Assembly: GCA_015490435.1 (NCBI GenBank)
Contig: WFXV01000073.1
Location: 1 to 11,203 of the forward strand
Direction of reading: 5' to 3'
Source: Thermaceae bacterium
GTDB taxonomy: Bacteria; Deinococcota; Deinococci; Deinococcales; Marinithermaceae
DNA: 11,203 nt
Shown: positions 1-7,280 of the stretch, piece by piece
How positions within the stretch are numbered: the stretch's first letter is position 1
Layout: the number at the start of each line of letters is the position of its first letter
Translations under genes and position numbers: made by a program
The notes under the pieces: model-generated
What the model was told of the DNA's origin: nothing
Database searches by the model: none
What the model saw: the letters and a program-made list of their open reading frames with translations, nothing else

Positions 1-86
1 TTGCGGGCGAAGGCGGTGGCGCTCTCGGCCCCGACGAAGACCCCCTCCTCCGCCGGGGCCGAGAGCGCCACCGCCTTCGCCCGCAA
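1..86. repeat. Perfect 33-bp inverted repeat at the window edge
   Basis: Bases 1-33 are the exact reverse complement of bases 54-86, with a 20-base spacer at 34-53. The left arm starts at the very first base, so the repeat may extend beyond the window. It lies inside coding sequence and is far longer than needed for any terminator, with no T-tract. This could be a real cruciform-forming repeat or a fold-back chimera at a contig end. Confidence 0.9.
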
Positions 87-518
87 CGGCCGGGCCCCTT
101 CGGCGAGCGGGACCGAACCCGAGATGAAGCGGAGGTCCGCCACCTCGATCGGCATGTCCAGGGCGTTTCGCACCTGGAGCCAGGCGGATAGCCGCCCCGC
201 TTCCACCTCGAGCGCGTAGCGCACCGAACCGGAAAGCCCCCGGGTCAGGTGGTGCAGGACCCCGCGCTCGCCGCTTGCGAAGATCCAGAGCGTCCCGTTC
301 CGCCACACCCGCCTTCGCACCTCGACGCCGGTCATCCAGACCAGGTCCTCGACCCGCTGGGCGGCGACGCGCTCGCCCGGCTGCCAGACGAAGACCCCGT
401 GCTCGATGCGCACCGGCTCGGCGATCTCGGCGAAGGCCGGGTAGAGGGTGACGCGGGTGCCGGACGCCTGAGCCAAGGCAAAAAGCGCGACTCCCAGGAA
501 AAACCCCAGTTTACGCAT
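1..518 (-). CDS. Exported protein of unknown function, N-terminal part (cut by the window edge)
   Basis: Open frame from ATG at 518-516 to the window edge, about 172 codons, with no stop seen. The protein begins with a clear Sec signal peptide: MRK, a hydrophobic core (LGFFLGVALFALA), then a likely cleavage after ALA or AQA. There is no lipobox cysteine, so the product is probably secreted or periplasmic. The mature part starts VTLYPAFAEIAEPVRI and looks like beta-rich sequence. This faintly recalls the N-terminus of DUF4139-type proteins, but I cannot confirm a family. No Shine-Dalgarno site precedes the ATG; a TACCCT box six bases upstream suggests a leaderless transcript. The last ~29 codons lie in a perfect inverted repeat at the window edge and may not be genuine sequence. 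Frame and signal peptide are seen directly; function is unknown. Confidence 0.75.
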   Translation of the reverse strand, partial: MRKLGFFLGVALFALAQASGTRVTLYPAFAEIAEPVRIEHGVFVWQPGERVAAQRVEDLVWMTGVEVRRRVWRNGTLWIFASGERGVLHHLTRGLSGSVRYALEVEAGRLSAWLQVRNALDMPIEVADLRFISGSVPLAEGARPLRAKAVALSAPAEEGVFVGAESATAFAR

Positions 519-524
519 ACCCCA

Positions 525-530
525 AGGGTA
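525..530 (-). promoter_or_regulatory. Probable leaderless -10 box (TACCCT) of the exported-protein gene
   Basis: On the minus strand TACCCT is followed by six bases (TGGGGT) and then the ATG at 518-516. This matches the TAnnnT -10 box close to the start codon described for leaderless genes in Deinococcus-Thermus bacteria. No convincing -35 is visible; that position falls in the terminator hairpin of the preceding operon. Confidence 0.45.
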
Positions 531-537
531 GCAGAAA

Positions 538-561
538 GCGCCGGGCGGTGGGGCCCGGCGC
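538..561 (-). terminator. Rho-independent terminator of the ABC importer operon
   Basis: A 9-bp GC-only stem (538-546 with 553-561) with a six-base loop lies 18 bases after the stop codon of the last ATPase gene. On the minus strand it is followed by TTTCTGCT, a short imperfect T-rich tail. The position at the end of a five-gene operon supports the call. Confidence 0.7.
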
Positions 562-578
562 CGGAATGTCCCTTGGCA

Positions 579-1562
579 TCAGAGGATGTCGTCCCGGATG
601 CAGGCCTTGTAGTGCCCCGGGGCCACCTCGCGAAGCTCGGGGGTGGTGGTGGCGCACTCGGGGATCGCGTAGCGGCAGCGGGTGCGAAAGACGCAACCCG
701 AGGGCGGGTTGATCGGGCTCGGGATATCCCCCTCGAGCACGATCCGCTCCCGCTTCACCGTGGGATCGGGGATGGGCACCGCCGAAAGCAGCGCCTCGGT
801 GTAGGGGTGCTTGGGGTTTTTGTAGAGCTCCCGGGCGGGGGCGATCTCCATCACCTTGCCCAGGTACATCACCGCCACCCGGTCGGAGATGTACTCGACC
901 ACCGCCAGGTCGTGGGCAATGAAGAGCAGCGTGAGCCCGAGCTCCTCCTTCAGGTCCTGCAGCAGGTTCACCACCTGGGCCTGGATCGAGACGTCGAGGG
1001 CGCTCACCGGCTCGTCGGCGACGATGAACTCCGGACTCACCGCGAGCGCCCGGGCGATCCCGATCCGCTGGCGCTGGCCGCCGGAGAACTCGTGGGGGTA
1101 GCGGCGCATGTGGTCGGGGGAAAGCCCCACCATCTTGAGCAGCTCGGCGACCCGCTCCACCCGCTCCTTCGGGGTCTTGACCAGGTTATGGATGACGAGG
1201 GGCTCGCCGATGATGTCCCCCACGGTCATCCGCGGGTTCAGCGAGGCGAAGGGGTCCTGGAAGATGATCTGCATCTTCCGGCGGTAGGGGCGGAGGGCCC
1301 ACTTCGGCAGCTTCGCGATGTCCTTGCCCTCGTAGAGGATCTTGCCGCCGGTGGGCTCGATCAGGCGGAGGATCGTGCGGCCCACGGTGGTCTTGCCCGA
1401 GCCCGACTCGCCCACGAGGCCGAGGACCTCGCCCTTCTTGATGGCGAAGCTCACCCCGTCCACCGCCTTGACGTGGCCCACAGTGCGGGAGAGGATGCCG
1501 CCCTTGATGGGGAACCAGGTCTTTAGGTTCTGGACCTCGAGGAGGGTTCCGTTCGCGTTCAT
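579..1562 (-). CDS. DppF/OppF-type peptide ABC transporter ATP-binding protein
   Basis: Second ATPase subunit of a peptide-type ABC importer; it hydrolyses ATP at the cytoplasmic face of the permease pair. The 327-residue length is normal. Motifs: Walker A GESGSGKT at residues 51-58, Q-loop FQDP with Q102, signature SGGQR at 160-164, Walker B FIVADE at 179-184, D-loop SALD at 187-190 and H-loop His217. The C-terminal oligopeptide-transporter domain carries four cysteines, C290, C296, C303 and C321, the spacing known to bind a [4Fe-4S] cluster in DppD/OppD/OppF-type ATPases. The ATG overlaps the stop of the upstream DppD-like gene by four bases (ATGA), so the two are translationally coupled. 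It is the last gene of the operon, followed by a terminator. The family is certain; the substrate (di- or oligopeptide, or another solute) cannot be read from the ATPase. Confidence 0.96.
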   Translation of the reverse strand: MNANGTLLEVQNLKTWFPIKGGILSRTVGHVKAVDGVSFAIKKGEVLGLVGESGSGKTTVGRTILRLIEPTGGKILYEGKDIAKLPKWALRPYRRKMQIIFQDPFASLNPRMTVGDIIGEPLVIHNLVKTPKERVERVAELLKMVGLSPDHMRRYPHEFSGGQRQRIGIARALAVSPEFIVADEPVSALDVSIQAQVVNLLQDLKEELGLTLLFIAHDLAVVEYISDRVAVMYLGKVMEIAPARELYKNPKHPYTEALLSAVPIPDPTVKRERIVLEGDIPSPINPPSGCVFRTRCRYAIPECATTTPELREVAPGHYKACIRDDIL

Positions 1563-2581
1563 CCCTCCACCCCCTCGCGGATCTCCTTCCAGCGGTAGCA
1601 GCGGACCATGTGGCCTGGCTCGGCCTCCTCAAGGGGCGGCACGTCGGCGTCGCAGAGCCCGGGCTTGTGCCAGCGGCAGCGGGGATGGAAGGCGCAGCCC
1701 GGTGGCAGGAAGAGCGGGTTCGGGACGTTCCCGGGGATGGCCTCGAGCCTCTCTTGCTTCTCCGCCGCCAGGTCCACCCGGGGCACCGAGTTCAAGAGCC
1801 CCATGGTGTAGGGGTGCAGCGGCTCCTTGAAGGTGGGCACGACGTCGGCCTCCTCCACCGCCCGCCCGGCGTACATCACCACCACCCGGTCGGCGATCTC
1901 GGCCACCACCCCGAGGTTGTGGGTGATGAAGAGCACGCTCATGCCGATCTCTTCCTGGAGCTGCTTGATGAGCTCGAGGATCTGAGCCTGGATGGTGACG
2001 TCGAGGGCGGTGGTGGGCTCGTCGGCGATCAGGAGGCTCGGGTTGCAGGAAAGCGCCATCGCGATCATGACCCGCTGGCGCATGCCACCCGACATCTGGT
2101 GGGGGTAGTTGGAAAGGCGCTTTTTAGGCTCGGGGATCCCCACCAAGGCGAGCATCTCGGCGGCGAGCTCGAGGGCCTCCTTCTTGCTCTTCCCCTGGTG
2201 GAGCATGATCGCCTCGGCGATCTGATCGCCCACGGTGTAAACCGGGTTCAGGCTGGTCATCGGCTCCTGGAAGATCATCGCGATGTCATTGCCGCGGATC
2301 TTCCGCATCTCGGCCTCGGAGAGCCGGACCAGGTCCTTCTCCACCCCGTCCTTGCCCCGGAAACGAATGCTCCCGTCCACGATCCGCCCGGGCGGCGAGG
2401 GGATGAGGCGCATGATCGCGAGCGAGGTCACCGACTTCCCCGAACCCGACTCGCCCACGACGGCGAGCGTCTCCCCCTTGTCGATGTGGAAGGAAACGCC
2501 GTCCACCGCCTTGACCACGCCTTCGTCGGTGAAGAAGTGCACTTTTAGGTTTTCGACTTCGAGCAAGCGGGTCTCTTCCAT
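1559..2581 (-). CDS. DppD/OppD-type peptide ABC transporter ATP-binding protein
   Basis: First ATPase subunit of the importer, 340 residues, the normal size for the DppD/OppD family. Motifs: Walker A GESGSGKS at 43-50, Q-loop FQEP with Q105, signature MSGGMRQR at 163-170 (M replaces the common L/F), Walker B LLIADE at 183-188, D-loop TALD at 191-194 and H-loop His221. Four C-terminal cysteines, C296, C302, C310 and C328, match the [4Fe-4S]-binding set of this family. The ATG at 2581-2579 has GGGAG upstream. The gene follows the DppC-like permease after a 39-base gap and overlaps the DppF-like gene by four bases. It should pair with the DppF-like protein as the ATPase heterodimer. Confidence 0.96.
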   Translation of the reverse strand: MEETRLLEVENLKVHFFTDEGVVKAVDGVSFHIDKGETLAVVGESGSGKSVTSLAIMRLIPSPPGRIVDGSIRFRGKDGVEKDLVRLSEAEMRKIRGNDIAMIFQEPMTSLNPVYTVGDQIAEAIMLHQGKSKKEALELAAEMLALVGIPEPKKRLSNYPHQMSGGMRQRVMIAMALSCNPSLLIADEPTTALDVTIQAQILELIKQLQEEIGMSVLFITHNLGVVAEIADRVVVMYAGRAVEEADVVPTFKEPLHPYTMGLLNSVPRVDLAAEKQERLEAIPGNVPNPLFLPPGCAFHPRCRWHKPGLCDADVPPLEEAEPGHMVRCYRWKEIREGVEG

Positions 2582-2620
2582 CTGCGCTCCCTACGCGACT
2601 CTCCTAAAGTTTATACCCCA

Positions 2621-4021
2621 CTACCTCCGCCGCCGGGGATCGAAGGCGTCCCTAAGCCCGTCGCCCACGAAGTTCCAGGTGAGTACCGCGAGGAAGATGG
2701 CAAACCCCGGGGCCAGCACCCAGGGCCGGTCCGAGAACGAGGCGAAGCCGCCGTCCTGCGCCGCCTTCAAAAGCAGCCCCCAGCTGGTGTAAGGCTCGGT
2801 GATGCCAAGCCCCAGGAAGGAAAGCCCCGACTCCGCCAGGATGAAGCTGGGGATCGCGAGCGACGCGTAAACAATGGTGTAACTCGCGGTCGCGGGCAAG
2901 ATATGGCGGAGGATGATCCAAAGCTCGGGCACCCCAAGCGCCTTGGCGGCGGTCACAAAGTCCATCTCCCGAAGCGAAAGCACCATGCCACGGATCACCC
3001 GGGCGAGGCCGCCCCAGCCCACGATCGCGAGGATTGCGACCACTAGGTAAAACGTGGCGAGCGGATCCATCTCCATGGGAAAGGCCGCCCTGAGGGTGAT
3101 CAGGAGGAAGAGGAAGGGGATCGCGGCCATGATCTCCACGAGGCGCATCACCAGGTCGTCGGGGTCGAAGCTGAGCGGGCGCCAAAGCGCGTGGGACAGC
3201 GCCCAGGCCGCGGCGGCGAGCATCAGCACGCCAAAGACGACGCGCTCGAAGGCCCCGCTATAGTCCCGGAGCATCCAGTAGCCGTAGGCGAGCATCACGG
3301 CGAGGCCCGCCCAGAAGACGAAGCTCAAAAGCAGCGCGAGCCCGTGTAGAAAGTAGGCGAGCACCCTACGCCCAAGACCGCCACGGGCGGGAAACCGCCA
3401 GCTCTCGGGGGCTAGGAGCGGCCGGGCGATGGCAATCCGGGTCCCCTGGTAGTACCCGGCGAGCCCTCCCAGGAAGAGACCCAGCATCATTGCGAGCAGC
3501 ACCGAGAGGAAGCCCACGGTCAGCGAGACCTGCGCCCCGTAGACCATCCGGCTCCAGAGGTCGCGCCCGAAGTTATCGGTGCCCAGGAGGAAGATCCGGG
3601 CCCCCTCCTGGGTCGCCTCCTCCCCCAGGCCAAAAAGCCGGATGTCCGTGCGGAAGATCTTGAAGATGGTGTAGGGCTGGTCCGGGGTCCGCACGAAGAA
3701 ATAGATGGGGTAGCGCTTCGAGCGGTCCTCCACGTATCGGTCGGTGAAGGTCTCGAGGTCGAGCTCCCGCTTGACCTTGTAAACGAAGGGCCGGGTGAGC
3801 TTCCCGGTCTCGGGGTCCCGGAGGTAGATCCGGGTCGGGGGCGCGTAGCGGAACGAGGGGCTGAGCGTGTAGAAGTTCGGGTCGTAGGGACTGAAGAACC
3901 CGGCGAAGGCGGCGATCACGTAGAGCACGAGGAGAATCCCGCCTCCGATCATCGCGAGCCGGTGCCGCCGGAACTGCCGCCAGGCCGACTGGAAGAAGGT
4001 TTCGCTCCTGAGCTCGGCCAT
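2621..4021 (-). CDS. DppC/OppC-type peptide ABC transporter permease, long form with a two-helix insert
   Basis: Inner-membrane permease subunit, 466 residues against about 280-320 for typical DppC/OppC. The N-terminus has the cytoplasmic start and first helix (about 22-43) of the OppC_N type, then an enlarged extracytoplasmic segment at about 44-146 ending in LLGTDNFGRD, the conserved entry to the transport domain. Helices follow at about 163-190. A further ~95 residues (about 191-285) are absent from standard DppC; they hold two added hydrophobic stretches at about 220-248 and 259-280. The standard fold resumes at DDLVMRLVEIMAAIPFL (about 288-304). The EAA coupling loop that docks on the ATPases lies at about 340-378, with its conserved AAKALGVP core at 358-365. 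The gene starts three bases after the DppB-like stop, with GGGTGA upstream. The family is secure; the role of the insert is unknown. Confidence 0.94.
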   Translation of the reverse strand: MAELRSETFFQSAWRQFRRHRLAMIGGGILLVLYVIAAFAGFFSPYDPNFYTLSPSFRYAPPTRIYLRDPETGKLTRPFVYKVKRELDLETFTDRYVEDRSKRYPIYFFVRTPDQPYTIFKIFRTDIRLFGLGEEATQEGARIFLLGTDNFGRDLWSRMVYGAQVSLTVGFLSVLLAMMLGLFLGGLAGYYQGTRIAIARPLLAPESWRFPARGGLGRRVLAYFLHGLALLLSFVFWAGLAVMLAYGYWMLRDYSGAFERVVFGVLMLAAAAWALSHALWRPLSFDPDDLVMRLVEIMAAIPFLFLLITLRAAFPMEMDPLATFYLVVAILAIVGWGGLARVIRGMVLSLREMDFVTAAKALGVPELWIILRHILPATASYTIVYASLAIPSFILAESGLSFLGLGITEPYTSWGLLLKAAQDGGFASFSDRPWVLAPGFAIFLAVLTWNFVGDGLRDAFDPRRRR

Positions 4022-4024
4022 CGC

Positions 4025-5008
<984 letters not shown>

Positions 5009-5022
5009 GGCCCCTCCAACGA

Positions 5023-5052
5023 ACCCTCCCCGGGGCGGACCCCGGGGAGGGT
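5023..5052 (-). terminator. Intercistronic hairpin (partial terminator or mRNA stabiliser)
   Basis: A perfect 13-bp stem (5023-5035 with 5040-5052) and four-base loop fill most of the 59-base gap between the substrate-binding-protein gene and the first permease gene. There is no T-tract, only TTCGTT after it on the minus strand, so full termination is unlikely. Such hairpins after binding-protein genes are known (for example malE-malF) to protect upstream mRNA and lower permease output. Confidence 0.65.
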
Positions 5053-5067
5053 CCCGCGGCTACAACT

Positions 5068-6825
5068 TTACTTCGCCTGGTAGAGCAGCGGAAGCTCGTA
5101 GGCGCCCCAGATCGAGGAGATGATCTCGTCCGGGTGGAAGCCCGCGAGCTTGTTGTTCCAGGCCACGTGGTAGTTGGGACCGGCGATGTAGACGATGGGC
5201 TGCAGGTCGCCCTCCACCTCCTGGAGCTTGTAGCCGATCTTCACCCGCTCCTTGAAGTCGAGGGTGGTGCGGCCCTTGTAGTAGAGCGCCTCCATCAGGG
5301 TCTCGCGCGGGTCGAGGCAGGTGCCGGAGCGGTTCCAGAGGTGGAGGTTGCCCTTACAGGGCACCACGTTGGAGCCGAACGGCCAGTCGAGCCCGCCACC
5401 GGTGAGACCGATGATGATGGCGTCGAAGGGACGATCCGGACCCTTCGCCAGGAGCTGGCCGACCAGGGTGTTGAAGTCGATGGGCCGGAAGTTGATCTTG
5501 ACGCCGACCTTCTTGGCCTCGTCCACGAAGAGCTTGGCGATCTGCTCGCGCTGGTTGTTGCCGGCGTTGGTGGAGAGGTTGAACTCGATGCGACGGCCCT
5601 CGGCGTCCACCAGGTAGCCGTCCTTGTCCTTCTTCTTGAAGCCGAGCTCGGCCAGGAGCTGGGCGGCCTTCTTGGGATCGTAGGGGTACTTGGGCGCGTC
5701 CTTGTTGATCCACTGGGTGAGCACCGGGTAGACGGAGCCGTACATCGGGGTGCCCAGGCCACCGTAGACGACGTCCACCACCGCCTGGCGGTTGATCAGG
5801 TGGCTCATCGCCTTACGGAACTTGGCCGAGCGGAAGAGCTTCTCCTTGAAGGGATCGCTCTTCTTGTTCCAGTTGAAGACCACGAACTGGCTCGAGGCGA
5901 TCGGCGAGGCGTTGACCTTGAGGGTGGCGTCGAGCTTCCCGTCCTTGATCGCCTTCTTGATCTGGGCGATGTGCTCGACCGTGCTGGGACCGAAGACGTC
6001 GATCTCGCCGGTGAGGAAGGCGGCGAGGGCGGCGTTCACGTCCTTGTAGATGTTGACCTGGTAGCGATCGAGGTAGGGCAGCGGGTTGCCGGCCTCGTCC
6101 TGGTTCCACTCGCCGAAGTAGGGGTTCTTCTTGAAGATCACCCGCTCACCGGGGCGGTAGGACTCGACCACGAAGGGACCCCAGGTAACGATGTTCTTGG
6201 GATCCTCGTTGAGGCCCCACATCGCCTTGATGCCCTCGGCGCCCTTCTCCTCGTAGACCGGGCCGAAGACGTGGGCCGGCCAGGGCGAGAAGCTGGCGAT
6301 CGCGAAGGCCTCGGCGTCGGGCTTGGGGTAGACGAACTTGATCGTGTAATCGTCGATCTTCTCGATCGTGACCGGCTTATCGCCGATGAAGAAGGAGTCG
6401 CGGCTGTTGGAGCCGACGTCCGGGTCCATGTGGATCCGGTAGGTCATGATCCAGTCGTCGGCGGTGATCGGCTTGCCGTCCGACCACTTCATGCCCTTCC
6501 GGATCTTGAAGGTGATCTCGGTCTGGTCCTCGCTGATCTCCCAGGAGGTCGCCATGTAGGGGATCCACTCGCCGGTGGTGGGATCCCGAATCACCAGACC
6601 CGAATCGTTCATCGTCATCCGGTCGGGGATGCTGTCGGCCTCGGCGGTGATGAAGGGGTTCATGGTGCGGAAGTCGCTGATGGTGTAGTGCACCAGCGTC
6701 CCGCCGGGCTTGGCCTCCCCGGGCTTCGCGGTGGTCCACTTGGCCGGCCAGGTGAAGACCTGGGCCAGCGCCCCCGCGGTCAGGAGAACCGCCATCAATG
6801 CGACCAACCGAACGGCTTTCCTCAT
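5068..6825 (-). CDS. Extracellular solute-binding protein, family 5 (peptide ABC importer)
   Basis: Periplasmic receptor of the importer, 585 residues, typical of large family 5 (DppA/OppA-like) binding proteins. A Sec signal peptide is clear: MRK, a hydrophobic core at about 4-20, and an ALA site predicting cleavage after Ala21. There is no lipobox cysteine, so it is not a lipoprotein. The family signature is visible: a DFRTMNPF start segment at about 51-58, then TFKIRKGMKWSDGKPITADD at about 105-124. Two cysteines near residues 495-510 could form a disulfide. ATG at 6825-6823 has AAGGAGG five bases upstream. It is the first gene of the operon; its promoter is proposed within the secG terminator. 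The ligand could be an oligopeptide, but family 5 also includes nickel, sugar-oligomer and heme binders, so the substrate is open. Confidence 0.95.
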   Translation of the reverse strand: MRKAVRLVALMAVLLTAGALAQVFTWPAKWTTAKPGEAKPGGTLVHYTISDFRTMNPFITAEADSIPDRMTMNDSGLVIRDPTTGEWIPYMATSWEISEDQTEITFKIRKGMKWSDGKPITADDWIMTYRIHMDPDVGSNSRDSFFIGDKPVTIEKIDDYTIKFVYPKPDAEAFAIASFSPWPAHVFGPVYEEKGAEGIKAMWGLNEDPKNIVTWGPFVVESYRPGERVIFKKNPYFGEWNQDEAGNPLPYLDRYQVNIYKDVNAALAAFLTGEIDVFGPSTVEHIAQIKKAIKDGKLDATLKVNASPIASSQFVVFNWNKKSDPFKEKLFRSAKFRKAMSHLINRQAVVDVVYGGLGTPMYGSVYPVLTQWINKDAPKYPYDPKKAAQLLAELGFKKKDKDGYLVDAEGRRIEFNLSTNAGNNQREQIAKLFVDEAKKVGVKINFRPIDFNTLVGQLLAKGPDRPFDAIIIGLTGGGLDWPFGSNVVPCKGNLHLWNRSGTCLDPRETLMEALYYKGRTTLDFKERVKIGYKLQEVEGDLQPIVYIAGPNYHVAWNNKLAGFHPDEIISSIWGAYELPLLYQAK

Positions 6826-6830
6826 AGGAT

Positions 6831-6837
6831 CCTCCTT
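6831..6837 (-). promoter_or_regulatory. Strong ribosome binding site of the binding-protein gene
   Basis: AAGGAGG on the minus strand, five bases before ATG at 6825. It fixes the start and suits a highly expressed gene. Confidence 0.85.
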
Positions 6838-6839
6838 CT

Positions 6840-6911
6840 AAAAACAAGCCAAGCGGCTGCTTTGGTTCCGCTATGGCCTTGGGCCAAAGGTACCGAGCCC
6901 GCCGCTTGGCT
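6840..6911 (-). terminator. Terminator of the tRNA-Leu-secG unit
   Basis: A perfect 11-bp inverted repeat (6901-6911 with 6847-6857) begins six bases after the secG stop codon. It encloses 43 bases, in which CTTTGG at 6860-6865 can pair with CCAAAG at 6884-6889 as an inner hairpin. On the minus strand the outer stem is followed directly by TTGTTTTT (6847-6840), a good T-tract. The long loop makes it less typical, hence moderate confidence. Confidence 0.55.
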
Positions 6912-6916
6912 GTCAA
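6887..6916 (-). promoter_or_regulatory. Candidate promoter of the ABC importer operon
   Basis: A consensus -35 TTGACA occupies 6916-6911, followed after 18 bases by TACCTT (6892-6887), a weak -10 that keeps T1, A2 and T6. Transcription would begin near 6880, leaving a leader of about 55 bases with the AAGGAGG site near its end. The -35 starts just beyond the secG stop codon, and the promoter sits within the terminator inverted repeat. Confidence 0.5.
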
Positions 6917-6917
6917 G

Positions 6918-7148
6918 CTAAAGCTGCCAAGTCCCGATGAGAAGGGCGAGGAAAAGGAAGGCGATGCCCAGGTAGATCGTCACCCGATAAAGCCCCCCGG
7001 TAAGCCCCCGGGCGGCGAAGAGGTCGGTGGCGCCCCCGCCAAAGAGGTCGCCCCCGCCGGTCTTGGGCTCCTGCAGGATCACCACCCAGATCAAACCGGC
7101 GGCGACCAGCAGGTAAACCAGCAGCAGAAGCATTTGCAAGATGCCCAT
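6918..7148 (-). CDS. secG: Preprotein translocase subunit SecG
   Basis: Small membrane subunit of the SecYEG translocon that aids protein export with SecA. The 76-residue product has two transmembrane helices (about 5-25 and 54-73) flanking the loop ILQEPKTGGGDLFGGG (24-39), the SecG hallmark (LQ, then a Lys and a Gly-rich stretch). The start is ATG at 7148-7146: AAGGAGG lies six bases upstream, and the 19 extra codons of the longer frame would be translated from the tRNA and leader. The gene begins 16 bases after the tRNA-Leu CCA end, so both are probably made as one transcript. The stop is TAG at 6920-6918. Confidence 0.93.
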   Translation of the reverse strand: MGILQMLLLLVYLLVAAGLIWVVILQEPKTGGGDLFGGGATDLFAARGLTGGLYRVTIYLGIAFLFLALLIGTWQL

Positions 7149-7154
7149 CGCGTT

Positions 7155-7161
7155 CCTCCTT
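7155..7161 (-). promoter_or_regulatory. Ribosome binding site that fixes the secG start
   Basis: AAGGAGG on the minus strand, six bases before ATG at 7148 and three bases past the CCA end of tRNA-Leu. It rules out the longer frame running into the tRNA. Confidence 0.85.
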
Positions 7162-7164
7162 CTT

Positions 7165-7252
7165 TGGTGCCGGGAGCGGGACTCGAACCCGCACGGGTTA
7201 TGCACCCAGCAGATTTTGAGTCTGCCGCGTCTACCAGTTCCGCCATCCCGGC
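7165..7252 (-). tRNA. tRNA-Leu (anticodon CAA), with encoded CCA
   Basis: The minus strand folds as a full class II tRNA. The acceptor stem is GCCGGGA (7252-7246) with TCCCGGC (7175-7169). The D stem is GCG/CGC, with the GGTAGA loop of leucine tRNAs. The anticodon stem GCAGA/TCTGC holds loop CTCAAAA with anticodon CAA at 7218-7216, reading UUG. The long variable arm has a GGGT/ACCC stem. The T arm is GCGGG TTCGAGT CCCGC. Discriminator A is at 7168, and CCA is encoded at 7167-7165. A promoter lies just upstream and secG just downstream. Confidence 0.96.
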
Positions 7253-7267
7253 CCGCGGCCAGGGGAA

Positions 7268-7273
7268 ACTATA
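7268..7273 (-). promoter_or_regulatory. Extended -10 promoter of tRNA-Leu-secG
   Basis: On the minus strand TGGTATAGT gives an extended -10 (TGn-TATAGT, TATAGT at 7273-7268), 15 bases before the tRNA 5' end, placing initiation near 7260. The region between is GC-rich, as in many stable-RNA promoters. No good -35 is seen. It lies in the 28-base gap after the GGT-like gene's stop codon. Confidence 0.6.
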
Positions 7274-7280
7274 CCAAAAC

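Noticed and set aside
2610..2615. TATAAA on the minus strand between the DppC-like and DppD-like genes as an internal promoter
   Set aside because: There is no -35 at any usual spacing (that position reads CCCCGG) and the 39-base gap sits within an evident operon. It could act weakly but is not supported enough to list.
5134..6921. A 595-codon open frame on the plus strand
   Set aside because: Antisense shadow of the substrate-binding-protein gene, low-complexity in V, G, D, L and H, with no recognisable domain.
7149..7205. Upstream extension of SecG by 19 codons
   Set aside because: It is translated from tRNA-Leu and its leader; the AAGGAGG site points to ATG at 7148.
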